From Amanita rubescens (taxonomy: Eukaryota > Basidiomycota > Agaricomycetes > Agaricales > Amanitaceae), in NCBI GenBank assembly GCA_015039365.1, contig WION01000081.1, positions 120,282 to 184,281 of the forward strand: a stretch of 64,000 bases of DNA, written 5' to 3'. Positions 45,562 through 57,687 of this stretch are shown here, piece by piece; the first letter of the stretch is position 1, and every line of letters starts with the position of its first letter. A program made the position numbers and the translations under genes. The notes beneath the pieces are model-generated. The model was not told the origin of the DNA. It made no database searches and saw only the letters and a list, made by a program, of their open reading frames with translations.

Positions 45562-46352
45562 AGCATGTATTGAATTTACGTACCAGTATACGTGAGGACT
45601 CTTAGAGAGCGCGAAAGAGAGCGCCTGAAAAAGAGTCCAGCCTGAGTGCCGCCCCCACTGCATGAGGCTACTAGTACTAGTTGGCAGACTCCGAATGATG
45701 ATTGCCTTGGAGTTTGAGAGAGAGCCAAAGAGAAAACAAAAGAGAACCAAAGAGAGCGCCAAAGAGAAGGTACAGCTCGTGTCCGCGGACCCAGAGTCAG
45801 CGTCGAACGCTATAGTCACTCACATGGTGCTAGTATAAATGGTCTTGGTCCCTTACTACCTGCTGACTCCAGCTCTCCCAACTTCGCGTCCTGGTCTCAG
45901 CTAACACACGCACTTATCATCCCGCCAACCGCCGCTTAGACTCGGAAACTCAGCCTGAGTACTCCTTCACTGATACTTCGTCGCTTTCTGGAGCTCTTGT
46001 CTCGGCCGTCCCCCGGATGCCCTCAGTCGCTACAGGCGTCTATTACGATGCGTTTCGTTTTCTGGTCTCAGCTACTAACACAAACACTTGTTCGCGAGCC
46101 CTACCTGTTCTGTTATTTGCTGCGCTTTCCCGTCCCACCTGAAGCATGACTGGTGTTGCATGTACTTGCCTCTCCGTGTGTGCCCTCGAGCCTCATGTCG
46201 CACGACGCGTACATCGCTGAAGCTACTACGATCGAGCCCATGTTGTCAACTGCCCATGTCGTTTTCTTTCCTTTCCTGCGCTGACAACTTCAGTTCCGAC
46301 GATCATGTCTGCCTCCGCATATAATTATATCGCTTTGTATTTGTCTGCAGAC
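45562..46352. other. Intergenic, contains a minisatellite
   Basis: Apart from the minisatellite at 45602-45775 and the CTACTAGTACTAGT near-palindrome at 45667, no gene was recognised. Confidence 0.4.
45602..45775 (-). repeat. CTCTCTTTGGC minisatellite, degenerate, read on minus
   Basis: GAGAGCCAAAGAGAAAACAA and GAGAGCGCCAAAGAGAAGG are diverged copies of the unit on the other strand, in two blocks (45602-45635 and 45714-45775). Confidence 0.75.
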
Positions 46353-46659
46353 ATGCCTATCAAGGAGAAAAATGACGTCGACCAGGCTTCCAAGTTGCTA
46401 GTACGTCGTCTTGTTCTACATTCTGGTGACAGGTTGGATTTACTGTCAAATTTCATAGGAACTGGATAAACCCATGATCTCGTGTCCAAGCTCTGCTGAA
46501 CTTCGTCGAGAAGCGGGTCCGTGCAGCACATATATTACCGGGCATCAACGAGTCTACCTTTGTGGAGAAAGGCCTTCCTTGAACCAGACGCTCGATAAAT
46601 TCAACCTATTCTACGTAAATACATTCACTGTTGATTCCGAGTTGGTGTCGTACTACTAG
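46353..46659 (+). CDS. Small two-exon hypothetical protein (82 residues)
   Basis: Exon 1 (46353-46400, MPIKEKNDVDQASKLL) is followed by a 58-nt intron with GTACGT donor and CATAG acceptor (46401-46458). Exon 2 (46459-46659) continues in phase with ELDKPMISCPSSAELRREAG to a TAG. The splice signals and continuous phase are the only support. There is no recognisable domain, although four cysteines and a C-terminal hydrophobic/aromatic stretch are present. It could be the remnant of a longer gene. Confidence 0.4.
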
Positions 46660-46755
46660 CAGTACAAGCAGTTTAATGGCGATATATACATTGTTTGTCG
46701 TCGGAATTACGGAGAATAATCAACTAGGTTATACTAAATATCAACGCGGCGTGTT

Positions 46756-47838
46756 CTAATCAATATTCCTAAGTTCGCGCATGGCCTTGATCCAGTCCTG
46801 AAGCTCGTTACGATCCTTCCCTCTTTTGCACTTTCTTTTCAATTCGTCCCAATTTTCCAGTTCGTCCTTCAGGTCCCGAAAGTAGTCTTTGTAGAAATTG
46901 AATGTTGATTTATCCAATTCCTCTCTTTTATTTATCACACTCAATTGGATTTCATTCATGCTCTTGGCCACCTTGAGATCTCCCATGCGCCAAAGCTTCA
47001 ATCCTGTGTGACAGCTTTTGGTAAACGTCACAACAGCGTGGATCGTCCCTCCTGGCATAATAAAACACGTTTGATCACCGGAATCCAACAGGATCAGCTC
47101 CATGCCCTCTAATTGGTCAATGGCTTCTTCTGTTGGAAAAGCCAGGTATCCTGTAAGATGTTGTCGAAGGTAGATATCAAGGTTGTGAGGCGTGGGAGGC
47201 CAACAAAGCCAAAGTTTTCGTCCTTCGATATGCTGGATGAGCTGCGAGCACCCACAATAATCCGTATGGGGACCTGTAACGCATCCAATTGGGACGAGAC
47301 AACTTTCCCAGGACGGTACAGGATTTGGGTTTGACTGTTTGTCCGACTGTTCGTCTGTTTCCGCATTCTTCTCCTGGTACACGATCTCCCTACTGACTCG
47401 GACCTGTTCCGGTAAGAGGTCGATGCCATCTAAGCCATCGCAGGACACGGGAATGGTGAGAGCGCCGAGTTGGAGCACAGACTTCCCTTTAACCTTATCG
47501 TAGCGGTCTCCAGACATCATGAGTGATTTCAATACCGTTTTTACTGGGACGTGGTCTGCAGCACCGTTGAGTATGAAATTGGTGATACTCATATGGGCAC
47601 GAGCCTCTCCTGCTCGACTTAAGTCAGCCAACACGTCTGAGATATCTGGTGTGTGCTGAAGATGATTGGTAGAAGCATGAACGATGCGGATATTTTTTAA
47701 TTCTGGCCCTAGAGGCCATGAAGGAATCGGGGATGAGCGACCTGCTAACTTCTGAAGGATTCTCTTTCCCTCGGCATGGACCGTCTCGTGTGCGGCAAAG
47801 GTGATGGGTGGACGAGTCCATCGATTATATTCATCCAT
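46756..47838 (-). CDS. JmjC/cupin-type protein of basidiomycete family (360 residues)
   Basis: The single-exon frame from ATG 47838 ends at TAG 46756. The cupin core shows the metal-binding H-x-D in GPHTDYCGCSQLIQHIEG, the strand KLWLCWPPTPHNL, and the second histidine in MPGGTIHAVVTFTKSCHTG. This spacing and wording is that of the large JmjC-like family of Agaricomycetes. JmjC proteins are Fe(II)/2-oxoglutarate oxygenases, but many members of this expansion have unknown substrates. A Lys/Glu-rich coiled-coil tail (YFRDLKDELENWDELKRK) follows. The presence of H, D and H suggests that metal binding is possible. Confidence 0.75.
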   Translation of the reverse strand: MDEYNRWTRPPITFAAHETVHAEGKRILQKLAGRSSPIPSWPLGPELKNIRIVHASTNHLQHTPDISDVLADLSRAGEARAHMSITNFILNGAADHVPVKTVLKSLMMSGDRYDKVKGKSVLQLGALTIPVSCDGLDGIDLLPEQVRVSREIVYQEKNAETDEQSDKQSNPNPVPSWESCLVPIGCVTGPHTDYCGCSQLIQHIEGRKLWLCWPPTPHNLDIYLRQHLTGYLAFPTEEAIDQLEGMELILLDSGDQTCFIMPGGTIHAVVTFTKSCHTGLKLWRMGDLKVAKSMNEIQLSVINKREELDKSTFNFYKDYFRDLKDELENWDELKRKCKRGKDRNELQDWIKAMRELRNID

Positions 47839-49739
47839 AATCCACGCATTTTCGAGGCTTAGGGGAGCTAAAAGAAGATTTTCAGAAAGGTTCTTGGCAG
47901 GGAGAAGTGGGTATTACGATGAGGAGACTCTGCTCGGGCTCGTTTTTTTGGTTTTTGCTCACCACCTAAGTTTCTCAAGCATTAGTGACTCAATGCTTTC
48001 AACAAAAATTCCCATTCCACATACCTCTGGATAGTTCAACAGCCTTCTGATCCGGTGGTTGATTAGATATTTCGCGGTTCGTGCTATAGTAACTTCTAAC
48101 GCTTCTCCACCTGAATACGAAGTCATCCAGGAGAAACGAGGATCCTAATCTTGGGTGTATGGTATAGGGTTTTCTATTATCCTGCCTACGCCTGGCATCT
48201 GCGGGCATCCAGCCGTTTTCGGTTTTGTAATATATATGGTGATGTTCGTAATTTTCTGGCCGTTTTATTTTCAAGTTGTTGCCAAGGTTTAGGACATTTA
48301 CGACTTCCTCTTCATGGGTAGTTTTAACGAAGATGTCACCAACGTTACCCATGTCGGGGCGCAGGTAATGCCACTGGTGGGGACTAACAAATACTTCATA
48401 GTTCGTCTGTTTCGATTCATGTATAAAACTCTTATTAAATTTCTGGTATTGTTCTTAAGGCGGTATTTTATCAGTCCAGAATGAATGATTAGATTGCTCT
48501 TCCTACCTTGGTGAGTCATTCTTAAAATAGAACCGCCAGCGGGTGTACCGGGTAAGAAATAGAGTTGTTAGCCAATCGGAGTTAAAAAGAGACGTAGAGA
48601 GAGCCAAAGAGAAAAACCAAAGAGAGCCAAAGAGAGCGCTAAAGAGAAAGCACCTCTACGCTGGATGGCGGTCGCATCACGGTCGCGACTCCTTCGACTC
48701 ACTCGCTCTCTCCTTAGCCGGGCGTGCTCTCCCGCTCTAAACATCAACGTTTCTGTCCAGGTTGGGTCTATCCTCGTTGGTGGGCCGTTCCTTTTGTCCC
48801 ACGCGATTTCCAGTCGAAGGTCTCTTCTCATCAGCGCCAAGTTTATGATCTCGCACTTTTTTCAGTATGTATCCTCGGTCTTATAAGTTTTGCTTGAAAT
48901 TCTCAATTACTGAGGAAGATAAGTCACGTTATGGGGAAGCTACGGATCTGCTAGCGAATTGGATAGCTGATAGTGCAACTGCAAACGAAGACAAAGGAGC
49001 CGCCCACTCCCCAAGTACGCACCTACACCCTCTCCCTCAGCTCCGTGCCTGCATCTGCCACACGTTCACAAGGTCACCACGGCCACCCTCATTCCATTGG
49101 ATTTCACCATCATTGTGGACAGAGGCCGATCTACCCGGTCACGGAACGTCCTCTTCGCCACTTAACTCGAACAGCGCCCTGCCCATTCCTCAGCCACAGA
49201 ATACGATTCCAAAGTTTCCAGGAGGTCACTTACAGGCCTAACGATTGACCCTCATTCAAGATACACCCTCCCTTGACTGAGCGCCTCATCCTCGAGGTCC
49301 TTAGATATCTATCGCGCTTTCTCGACGGTGTTGGCGATATGAGAGCTCACTGCCCTCCCACCGGCAAGCCCGCCTCTCCGTTGACTATCCGGCACATCCA
49401 GGAATGGCGCACTCGAGCTTGAGCATTCCGTTAGGCCCTACATTCACCGTTTGTGCCACAGCAATTCATGCATGGCCCAGATGCATCTATATCTATCCCA
49501 ACCAAACCATCGTGCCGGATCGAGTGCGTACCACCATCCGGGTGCACCTGCAACCACCCATGCTCACAAAATCCGCGACCCCCGTTCGTTCCTCTCCTCT
49601 AGGGATAAAACAACAAATGACAGGGTGTAACCAACCATCCCGTACCCTCATCAACTGCCCTGCACCCTTGTCAACCGCCCCATACCCTTCGCTACCACCT
49701 GCTCATTTGGCAGCTGCCCCGCACCCTCGGACACTTCCC
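47839..49739. other. No gene confidently recognised
   Basis: A minus-strand open stretch at 48352-47999 (ENGWMPADARRRQDNRKPYT) has coding-like composition, possibly a decayed element fragment. A plus-strand frame from 48867 (MYPRSYKFCLKFSITEEDKS) could be a short exon. A minisatellite is at 48597-48652. Neither ORF could be extended or named. Confidence 0.35.
48597..48652 (-). repeat. CTCTCTTTGGC minisatellite, read on minus
   Basis: GAGAGCCAAAGAGAAAAACC, GAGAGCCAAAGAGAGCG and a further unit in tandem. Confidence 0.8.
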
Positions 49740-51394
49740 CGTGCTGAAGTTGTGCGCATTGGCGGCGCGTTCTCTCTTATTTGGCGCATACGACCCCTCT
49801 ACCATCGGCTTCTCGCATTTTTCTTCATTCCAATGCATCCTTCAAATTTCCATGTACAAAACACGCATCCAGTGCCGTTCCTTCTATCACCAGGCTCGTA
49901 AGTACTCCATTTCTCTCAATTCGTGTCTCGCACGCTAACCGATTCCTTTAATTCTATATCTCCGCAATAGAAAGTTGCTGTATGGAGTTAGGAAGCATTC
50001 CCTTCAATACGTCCTGCCCTAATACCGCGTCATTCGCTTTCTTGCTGAAGTTGTGCACACTGGCGGCGCATACGACCCCTCTACCATCGGCTTCTCGCAT
50101 TTTTCTTCATTCCAATGCATCCTTCAAATTTCTATGTACAAAACACGCATCCAGTGCCGTTCCTTCTATCACCAGGCTCGTAAGTACTCCATTTCTCTCA
50201 ATTCGTGTCTCGCACGCTAACCGATTCCTTTAATTCTATATCTCCGCAATAGAAAGTTGCTGTATGGAATTAGGAAGCATTCCCTTCAATACGTCCTGCC
50301 CTAATACCGCGTCATTCGCTTTCTTGCTGAAGTTGTGCACATTGGCGGTGCATACGACTCTACCATCGGCTTCTCGCATTTCTTTCATTCCAATGCATCC
50401 TTCAAATTTCTATGTACAAAACATGCATCCAGTGCCGTTCCTTCTATCACCAGGCTCGTAAGCACTCCATTTCTCTCAATTCGCGCCTCGTACGCTAACC
50501 GATTCCTTTAATTCTATATCTCTGCGATAGAAAGCTGCTGTATGGAATTAGGAAGCATTTCTTTCAATACGTCCTGCCCTAATACTGCATCATTCGCTTT
50601 CTTGCTGAAGTTGTGCACATTGGCGGCGCGTTCTCTCTTATTTGGCGCATACGACCCCTCTACCATCGGCGTCTCGCATTTTTCTTCATTCAAATGCATC
50701 CTTCAAATTTCTATGTACAAAACATGCAACCAGTGCCGTTCCTTCTATCACCAGGCTCGTAAGTACTCCATTTCTCCCAATTCGCGCCTCGCACGCTAAC
50801 CGATTCCTTTAATTCTATATCTCCGCGATAGAAAGATGCTGTATTCAATACGTCCTGCCCTAATACCGCGTCATTCGCTTTCTTGCTGAAGTTGTGCACA
50901 TTGGCGGCGCATACGACCCCTCTACCATCGGCTTCTCGCATTTTTCTTCATTCCAATGCATCCTTCAAATTTCTATGTACAAAACATGCATCCAGTGCCG
51001 TTCCTTCTATCACCAGGCTCGTAAGTACTCCATTTCTCTCAATTCGTGTCTCGCACGCTAACCGATTCCTTTAATTCCATATCTCCGCGATAGAAAGTTG
51101 CTGTATGGAATTAGGAAGCATTCCTTTCAATATGTCCTGCCCTAAAACCGCGTCATTCGCTTTCTTGCTGAAGTTGTGCACATTGGCGGTGCGTTCTCAC
51201 TTATTCAGCGCATACGACCCCTCTACCCTCGGCCTTTCACTTTTTTCTTCATTCCAATGCATCCCTCAACTTTCTATGCACGAGACATGCATACAGTGCC
51301 GTTTCTTCTATCACCGGGCCCGTAAGTACTCCATTTCTCTCAATTCGCGTCTCGCGCGCTAACCGATTATTTTAATTCCGTATCTCTGCCATAG
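49740..51394 (+). repeat. Tandem repeat of 262-301 bp units with built-in intron signals
   Basis: Unit boundaries (start of AAAGTTGCTG) are at 49971, 50253, 50531, 50832, 51094 and 51395, giving lengths 282, 278, 301, 262 and 301. A partial unit lies before 49971 and a strongly diverged one after 51395. Each unit ends with GCTCGTAAGTACTCCATTTC...GCTAACCGATTC...TAG, that is a donor, a plausible branch site and an acceptor, about 80 nt apart. The remaining 180-220 bp would be exon-like, but all three frames show a stop in at least some units (for example TAA in CTGCCCTAATACC). It is probably a tandemly amplified, decayed exon-intron module. Confidence 0.8.
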
Positions 51395-53331
51395 AAAGTT
51401 CCCCAATGCGTCCCTCTGCAATTTTACTCTATACGGTCGGTTACAATATCGCCTCGTTCGCTCCCCAGCCGACGTTGTTCCCATTGGCCAGCGCATTTGT
51501 CCAATTTGGCAGGCATGTCACCCGTGACCACCCGCCTGTTTCACCTCCCGTCCTCTCTCTCATTCTACCCTCTCTCTCGCAATGTACACATAGGCTTTAG
51601 CTGGGCGAGGAAGGGTTACCTTGAATTTGGGCGGTTCTTATGTAGGAGTGGGTTCGAGTGGAGTCGCAGCGGCTGCCACCGCTGCTCTGAATCTGCAGCG
51701 GGGGCGGATGGGGGCTCTTTTGCTAGTGGAACGGCTCACGTTCAAGCATAGTTCGAATGAAGATTCACCTCCAAGGCTCCTGGCTGAGATTCAGCATTGT
51801 GTTGGCGACAACGAATGTGGGATGGGTGATAGTTGAGGTGGGGTAGCTAGGCAATGTGCAAATGGTAAGCTTTGCTTTTCGTTTTACTTGATCTGGCCGC
51901 CGAGTACGTTCCGTAGAGCTCCTGAGTTCCAACCACGCCAGCCAGCTGCAAGGCCGAAGAACGCGGCGTCCCACGGGCCGACTTGTGATGATCTGGGACT
52001 GTCGGACTCATGTTTCCTCGTCATTTTGTTTTGCGTGCTTTTCTCATCAAGAATTACTGAATCGAGGGATGAACCTCTTTTACCGATTCATCCACCGGTT
52101 ATATTTCATGCCCGCTCGACGCAATGCCACACTCGCCGCCGCCGTCCAGGCAGATTTGACTGAGTACTTCTTTCTCACTCTTTGATTGATTGATTCTGAT
52201 TTTGCATCTAGCTCAAGCATATCCCCTGTTCACCGACAAGATGCGGTCCGTCACCTGGCTGGCACATGAATGCATGATGCATGATGTCTGCTACACGTCG
52301 GATCCGCATCACCTGTCAACGTTTCAACACCAGCACCAGCACAGTCCATCTTCTCCCTAAGTACCTATCGTTTGTTACCTTTAATCACCAAATACTGCAT
52401 ATGGTCACGGATTTGCGGCTTATTTTACTTTATGTTTATTCAATATTATCCCCAAGTCAAAAGTCACCATCACTTCTGAAAGAGGAGAGTGCCAAATATC
52501 ACCAAAGAGAGAGAGAGAGAGACAAAAAGAGAGAGCCAAAGAGAGAGCTCCGCCGCGCCCGCGCCGGGCCATGATGCGGCTACTACCAGATGAACAACTT
52601 AACATCAAGTTGCTGGAAGCATTCTTTCCTCTTAGTACCAACTAGGAGTCATCTCCCTCCATCTTTTGTCCTCCTCAAGACCACCGCGGAAAGTATGGCA
52701 GGAGTTAGACGTTAGTACGTCGCTCCCATGGGCTAGACTCTCGGGTCACCCTTTCTCAATCGAATGGCACGCACACTATTTCGATCGGATCTACAAGTTG
52801 CCTGGTTGGCCTTGCGTGGTACCGGGCCTTTCAGAAGGCCTCTCAGCCTCATCAGCACTTCCGAGTCGTCCAATGAGCTGCCACTTTTCTCGGTAAGTCA
52901 CTTTCCTCATCTTTTGTTTTGCATTAGATTTTTAGCAAGAGTCAGGGACAGTTGCCGAATGCACGCTATCTGCCCTCTTGGTATCTTGGCATGTGGCTAA
53001 ATAGTACGCCATATAATACCACATCTACTGAAATACGACCACCATCGACTTGGCAGATGTGAACTGATGACCAGCGACAGCCGCCAGGGTCGTTGATGCC
53101 GTATCGTGCCGCGGCAATGCGAATGACTCACTTGTTCAATACTAGTGACTTGGACCCTTTACGTGAAAACAGCTTTGCTCGCCACGTTCCGAGTACGAGT
53201 CCACACTATTTCGTGTTTGCATCGCAACTTTCATTTACAGAGAGTTCCAAGACTTGAAGTCACTGATTCGAAGGAGCGGGTTCTAGCTGTACCCTTTCTC
53301 AATAGCTGAATCGCCCTGTACACCGTACACA
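51395..53331. other. No complete gene; fragments and minisatellite
   Basis: A diverged copy of the 280-bp module starts at 51395. Near 52060-52120 the sequence (TTTTACCGATTCATCCACCGG...TTTCATGCCC) resembles the end of the first Plavaka exon and its intron at 53573-53615, so an older Plavaka fragment may be present. A minisatellite lies at 52478-52548. Confidence 0.4.
52478..52548 (-). repeat. CTCTCTTTGGC minisatellite with (GA)n, read on minus
   Basis: GAGAGTGCCAAATATCACCAAAGAGAGAGAG... followed by GAGAGAGCCAAAGAGAGAG. Confidence 0.75.
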
Positions 53332-56300
53332 ATGAATTTTCCAGAGTCGGCTTGGTCTCAAGCTTGTGTTTGTGGACGAGTATTCTCGCTCCCGCAAGCA
53401 TATAGTTACCACAGGCGCAGTTGTCCGAAGACGAAGAAACGGCTATCAACTGCGCTTGCAAAGGCTAATGAAGTCTGGCGGGCGAAGAAGCGTCAAAGGA
53501 TTGACAGGTGTCAAGCTATGGAATACACTTCAAGCTCAAGTGAAGCAGCCGAACTACAATCGAACGGTGATTTTGTTTTACCGGTTCATCGACAGGTTAG
53601 ATTCCATGCCCACTTGGCTGTATTGCTTATTAACGGTTCCTTAGACTGTTAAGACCTCTACAATCGTGGACAAGGATGCTGTGGACGAGAATATTGTGGA
53701 CGAGGAAAATGTGGATGAGGATGTTGTGGACGAGGATATTGTGGACGAGGATGACCTGGATCAACCATTGGCACAGCGAAGGAATCGCAGGGAACACCGG
53801 CGACTGCCAAAGCGCTATCGAGATCTGGAACCTGAGCCTCCAACACTTCTTCCTTCTACATCTTCGCAGATCCTACCTGAATGCATCCAAGCGGAGCCAG
53901 ACGCATCTCAGTGTCCGCAGCAGCAATCCTCTATCCCCTTATGTCAGGTCAAACAGGTCCTCCAATCCGCATGCGATGGATTCGGGCTTTTCCGGCAATA
54001 TTATGCTACTTGCCTACCTGAACATGATACCTCGCAGGATTCATCTTCGAACAGTTCAATCGATACGTCTCCTCCCGTTCCAGTCAACATCTACCATCCT
54101 TACCCGAACCAATCTTCATTTCTACTCGGAGAATGGTATTGGAACGGTGGTGAAAAGAAATCACAGTCCAGCTTTCAGAATCTCCTTCAAATAGTCGGAC
54201 ACCCTTCCTTTCGTCCAGAAGATGTTTCTGGAAAGAACTGGCGGCTTATCGATGCCCAGTTGAGCGGAGAGCATGTCAGAGCGGCGAGTAAAAAGGAGGA
54301 CAGAGTGGCGAGTAAAATGGAGGACAGAGCGGCGAATAAAAAGGAGGACAGAGCGGCGAATAAAAAGGATGACACAGACTGGATCAGAACACCGGTTAAG
54401 ATCAGTGTCCCTTTCCATGGTCGAATGTTGCATCCAGGACCAAAAGATTTCGACGCGGGAATTCTTCATCATCGCAAGTTGATATCTGTAATCAAAGAAA
54501 AGGTCGCCCGAACTACCCACCTTCATTTTGAACCTTACGAATTTTTTTGGAAACCGAACGATGCTACTGAACCAGTCCGAGTTTATGGCGAACTTTATAC
54601 CTCAGAAGCATTCTTTGAAGCCCACCGTATGCTCCAGGATTCTCCCGGAGAATCAGGATGCGACCTTCCGCGGGTCGTACTGGGCCTTATGTTTTCCTCG
54701 GATGGCACTCTGCTGACGACCTTTAGCACTGCAAAACTATGGCCTATCTATCTTGTGTTCGGAAATGAATCAAAAGATCGAAGATCGAAGCCTTCTTGTT
54801 GGGCATTTGAACATATCGCTTATTTGGAGACGGTACGCGAGGTTCCTTTCTGAGTTGCGATGCAAACCCTCAATTTCCTTCAATGGTAGCTTCCTGACGC
54901 TTTCAAATCTTTCGCGGCAGAAAACATCGGCCAGAAAGGAATCCAATCTGCCTTCATGGCACATTGCCAACGAGAAATGTACCACGCCCAATGGGCAATC
55001 CTTCTCGATGACGACTTCCTGAAAGCATATAAGCACGGCATAGCAATCAAGTGCTGTGACGGCATCAGGCGTCGTTTCTACCCTCGCATCTTTACGTATT
55101 CTGCGGACTACCCAGAGAAGTATTTTTTACCTATTGCACTCCACCGTTCGCAAAACTCAGACAACCCTTATAGAGTACTTATTGCCGGCATACGAAACCT
55201 TGGCAGTTGCCCTTGCCCTCGTTTTCTCATTCCGTTGAAACGTGTACCCAATATGGGAAAGAAACGGGACATGGCGCAGCGCATTTCTCTCGCACGTGTT
55301 GATGGCCTTGATAGGCGTGGTCGTGTTAAGGCTGCACGTGAGATCATCTACGCAAAGAATCTTAAGACAGACACCAAGGCAGTAGAGGATCTCCTGCAAA
55401 AGGACTCCCTTGTTCCGACAGCGGTGGGTGCTCATTTCTGCGATGAGATATATCATGACATTCTTTTGCATCAGAATGCATTTTCAGAGAAACTAACGCC
55501 ACTCGGCTTCAAAATGTTTGACATGCTTGTTGTGGACTTGATGCATGAGGTCGAGCTCGGCGTCTGGAAGGCGGTGTTTATTCACCTGCTATGCCTCCTG
55601 GACTGCCACAATGAAAGTTTGAAACATGAAATGGACCGACGGCAAGTATCGATTGGAGCCTGCGACCAGGTACTGACTGATGATTAGCTTTCGAGAAATT
55701 CCGCCCTTTGGGGCTGATGGCATAAGGAAAATGAAAACGAACAGGTCAGAACTGAAGAAGATGACTGCTCGTGATTACGAGGACATGCTTCAAGTAGGTA
55801 GAATCATTCATTGGCTGGCTTCAATCTGACGCACTCAACTAGTGTGCTATACCCGTTTTTGATGGTCTCTTGCCCGAGCCCCACAACACCTATATTCTCA
55901 AAGTTCTTTTTGACATGGCCCACTGGCATGGTCTTGCCAAGCTCCATATGCACACGGACACAACTCTTGCTCTTTTTTCCCAGGTGACAACATCTTTGGG
56001 CAACAGTCTTCGGGCATTCAAGGAGAAAACGTGTAAGACGTACACCACTCGGGAGTTAGAACGCGAGCGTGCCGCCCGAATGCGACGTCAGGAAAAAAGC
56101 ACGGCCAAAACATCAACGCATCAGAAACACAATAGCAGCGCAAGGCAACCAAAGCAACTGAATCTGAAAACTTACAAGTTTCATGCGCTCGGCGACTACG
56201 TCCGGACTATTCGACAGTTTGGTACGACGGACTCATACTCAACCCAGCCTGTAAGTTCTTCTTGGCGTTGGGCGTATTTGACTCTTTGACTCATATGGGG

Positions 56301-57687
56301 ACCACCAGAGTGAACGGGAGCATCGAACTTCAAAAGCACGCTTCCTTCGGACTAGCGGCCGGTCAATACCGAAGCAACTATCTGGAATTGAACGGAGACA
56401 GCGTCGTGTCAGGACCATCCGCCAGAATCTTGATGGACGTCACTCTCAAATAGAACCAGAGCCCATTATTGCTAATGATCCTGGCATTCAATACGAGATG
56501 GGAGAGTCAGAAAATTTCCCTTTGCACGTTCCAACATTTCTCCAACGAAATGAGGGTGATCTCGCCATCAATGTGAACGATTTGTTCCCCTCCACCGAAC
56601 CTTGCTAATATATCAACTGCCATAGAACTTTTACCTTAAGTTGAGACAATATCTTCTTCCTCTTATTCAAGCGCAGCACCAGCGGGAGACCGATTCACAT
56701 CCCGAGGATCTCCGTGCCACAGAAATCTCAAATAGATCTCTGGATGAAAATTTGTCTCATTTTATATTCTTAAAGAACGACACCATATACCACCACAAAC
56801 GTGTTCAATTTCACTTTACCACTTACGATGTGCGACGTGGGACAGACATTGTTAATGCAAGGACGTCGCGTCGCGATGTCATGCTCCTTGCAAGCGACTC
56901 CAAGAGGTCTTCGAGTCCTCACCACTTTTTGTATGCGCGGGTCCTAGGCGCATATCATGCGAATGTGATTTATACAGGGCCTGGGGCACGGGACCAGAAA
57001 CCACGCCGCATCCATTTTTTGTGGGTACGCTGGTTCGAAGTTGTCGATCCAGCATCTTCTGGGTGGAGTAAGTCCGGATTGGACTTGGTTCAGTTTCCTC
57101 CCATGCACCAAAACAGCTCTTTCGGCTTCGTGGATCCGAGAGATGTGTTGCGGGGATGTCATATCCTTCCAGCTTCTGCTCAAGGAAAACGACAAGCAGA
57201 TGGGGTCAATGTGTCACCTTGTGCTAAAGATGGTGAAGATTACCGGTTATATTATGTTGGCCGGTGCGTTCAAACTTGACGTGGTGATTTTAACGTACTC
57301 ATCTAAACACTTAGCTTTTCTGACCGGGATATGCTGATGCGCTATCACTGGGGCCTAGGTGTCGGACATTGTTATGCACGCAATACTTTCGAAAGCTCCA
57401 GTACCTCTGGTGAATCAAGTGATACAGAAAATGATCAATATGCGGATCTTGAGCCGGACAACTCTTCAGATTCCGAAAATGTCAGCGACGCGTACGAGTC
57501 AGATAATTCGGAATTGTGCCTGGATGATCGAGACCCGGATGGTTGGGACGACGTGGAGACCTCGGACAGTGGCAGTGACTTGGATGATTGCCCGACTGAA
57601 GAAAGCTCAGAGGATGATTGCCTGAGTGAAGAAGGCTCAGAGGATGAGGAGAAGGTTCAGAGGGTGGCAATTAGGGGTGCGGGATGA
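53332..57687 (+). CDS. Plavaka-type transposase (multi-exon, apparently intact)
   Basis: Exon 1 (ATG 53332) encodes the N-terminal zinc-binding motif ACVCGRVFSLPQAYSYHRRSC and a basic helix. After an intron ending at 53643, a Val/Asp/Glu repeat leads into LPKRYRDLEPEPP, FGLFRQYYATCLPEHD, FHGRMLHPGPKDFDAG and LYTSEAFFEAHRML. The DDE region carries LPDAFKSFAAENIG, HAQWAILLDDDFLKAYKHG, CCDGIRRRFYPRIFTYSADY, GSCPCPRFLIPL and VVDLMHEVELGVWKAVFIHLL. Later exons give PPFGADGIRKM, KLHMHTDTTLALF, the C-terminal VQFHFTTYDVRRGTDIVN and an acidic tail to TGA. Introns are short; one (55642-55687) is GC-AG with donor GCAAGT. I found no disabling stop once introns are removed. Plavaka elements are cut-and-paste DNA transposons related to CACTA/EnSpm. 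Confidence 0.9.
53332..57687 (+). mobile_element. Plavaka DNA transposon, coding part (terminal repeats not located)
   Basis: The coding region defines the minimum extent. I searched the flanks (52.9-53.3 and 57.7-58.2 kb) by eye for CACTA-like inverted ends and a short target duplication and did not find a convincing pair. Confidence 0.7.

Noticed and set aside
49740..51394. CRISPR-like array
   Set aside because: Repeats are about 280 bp, directly abutting, with no unique spacers, in a eukaryotic context.
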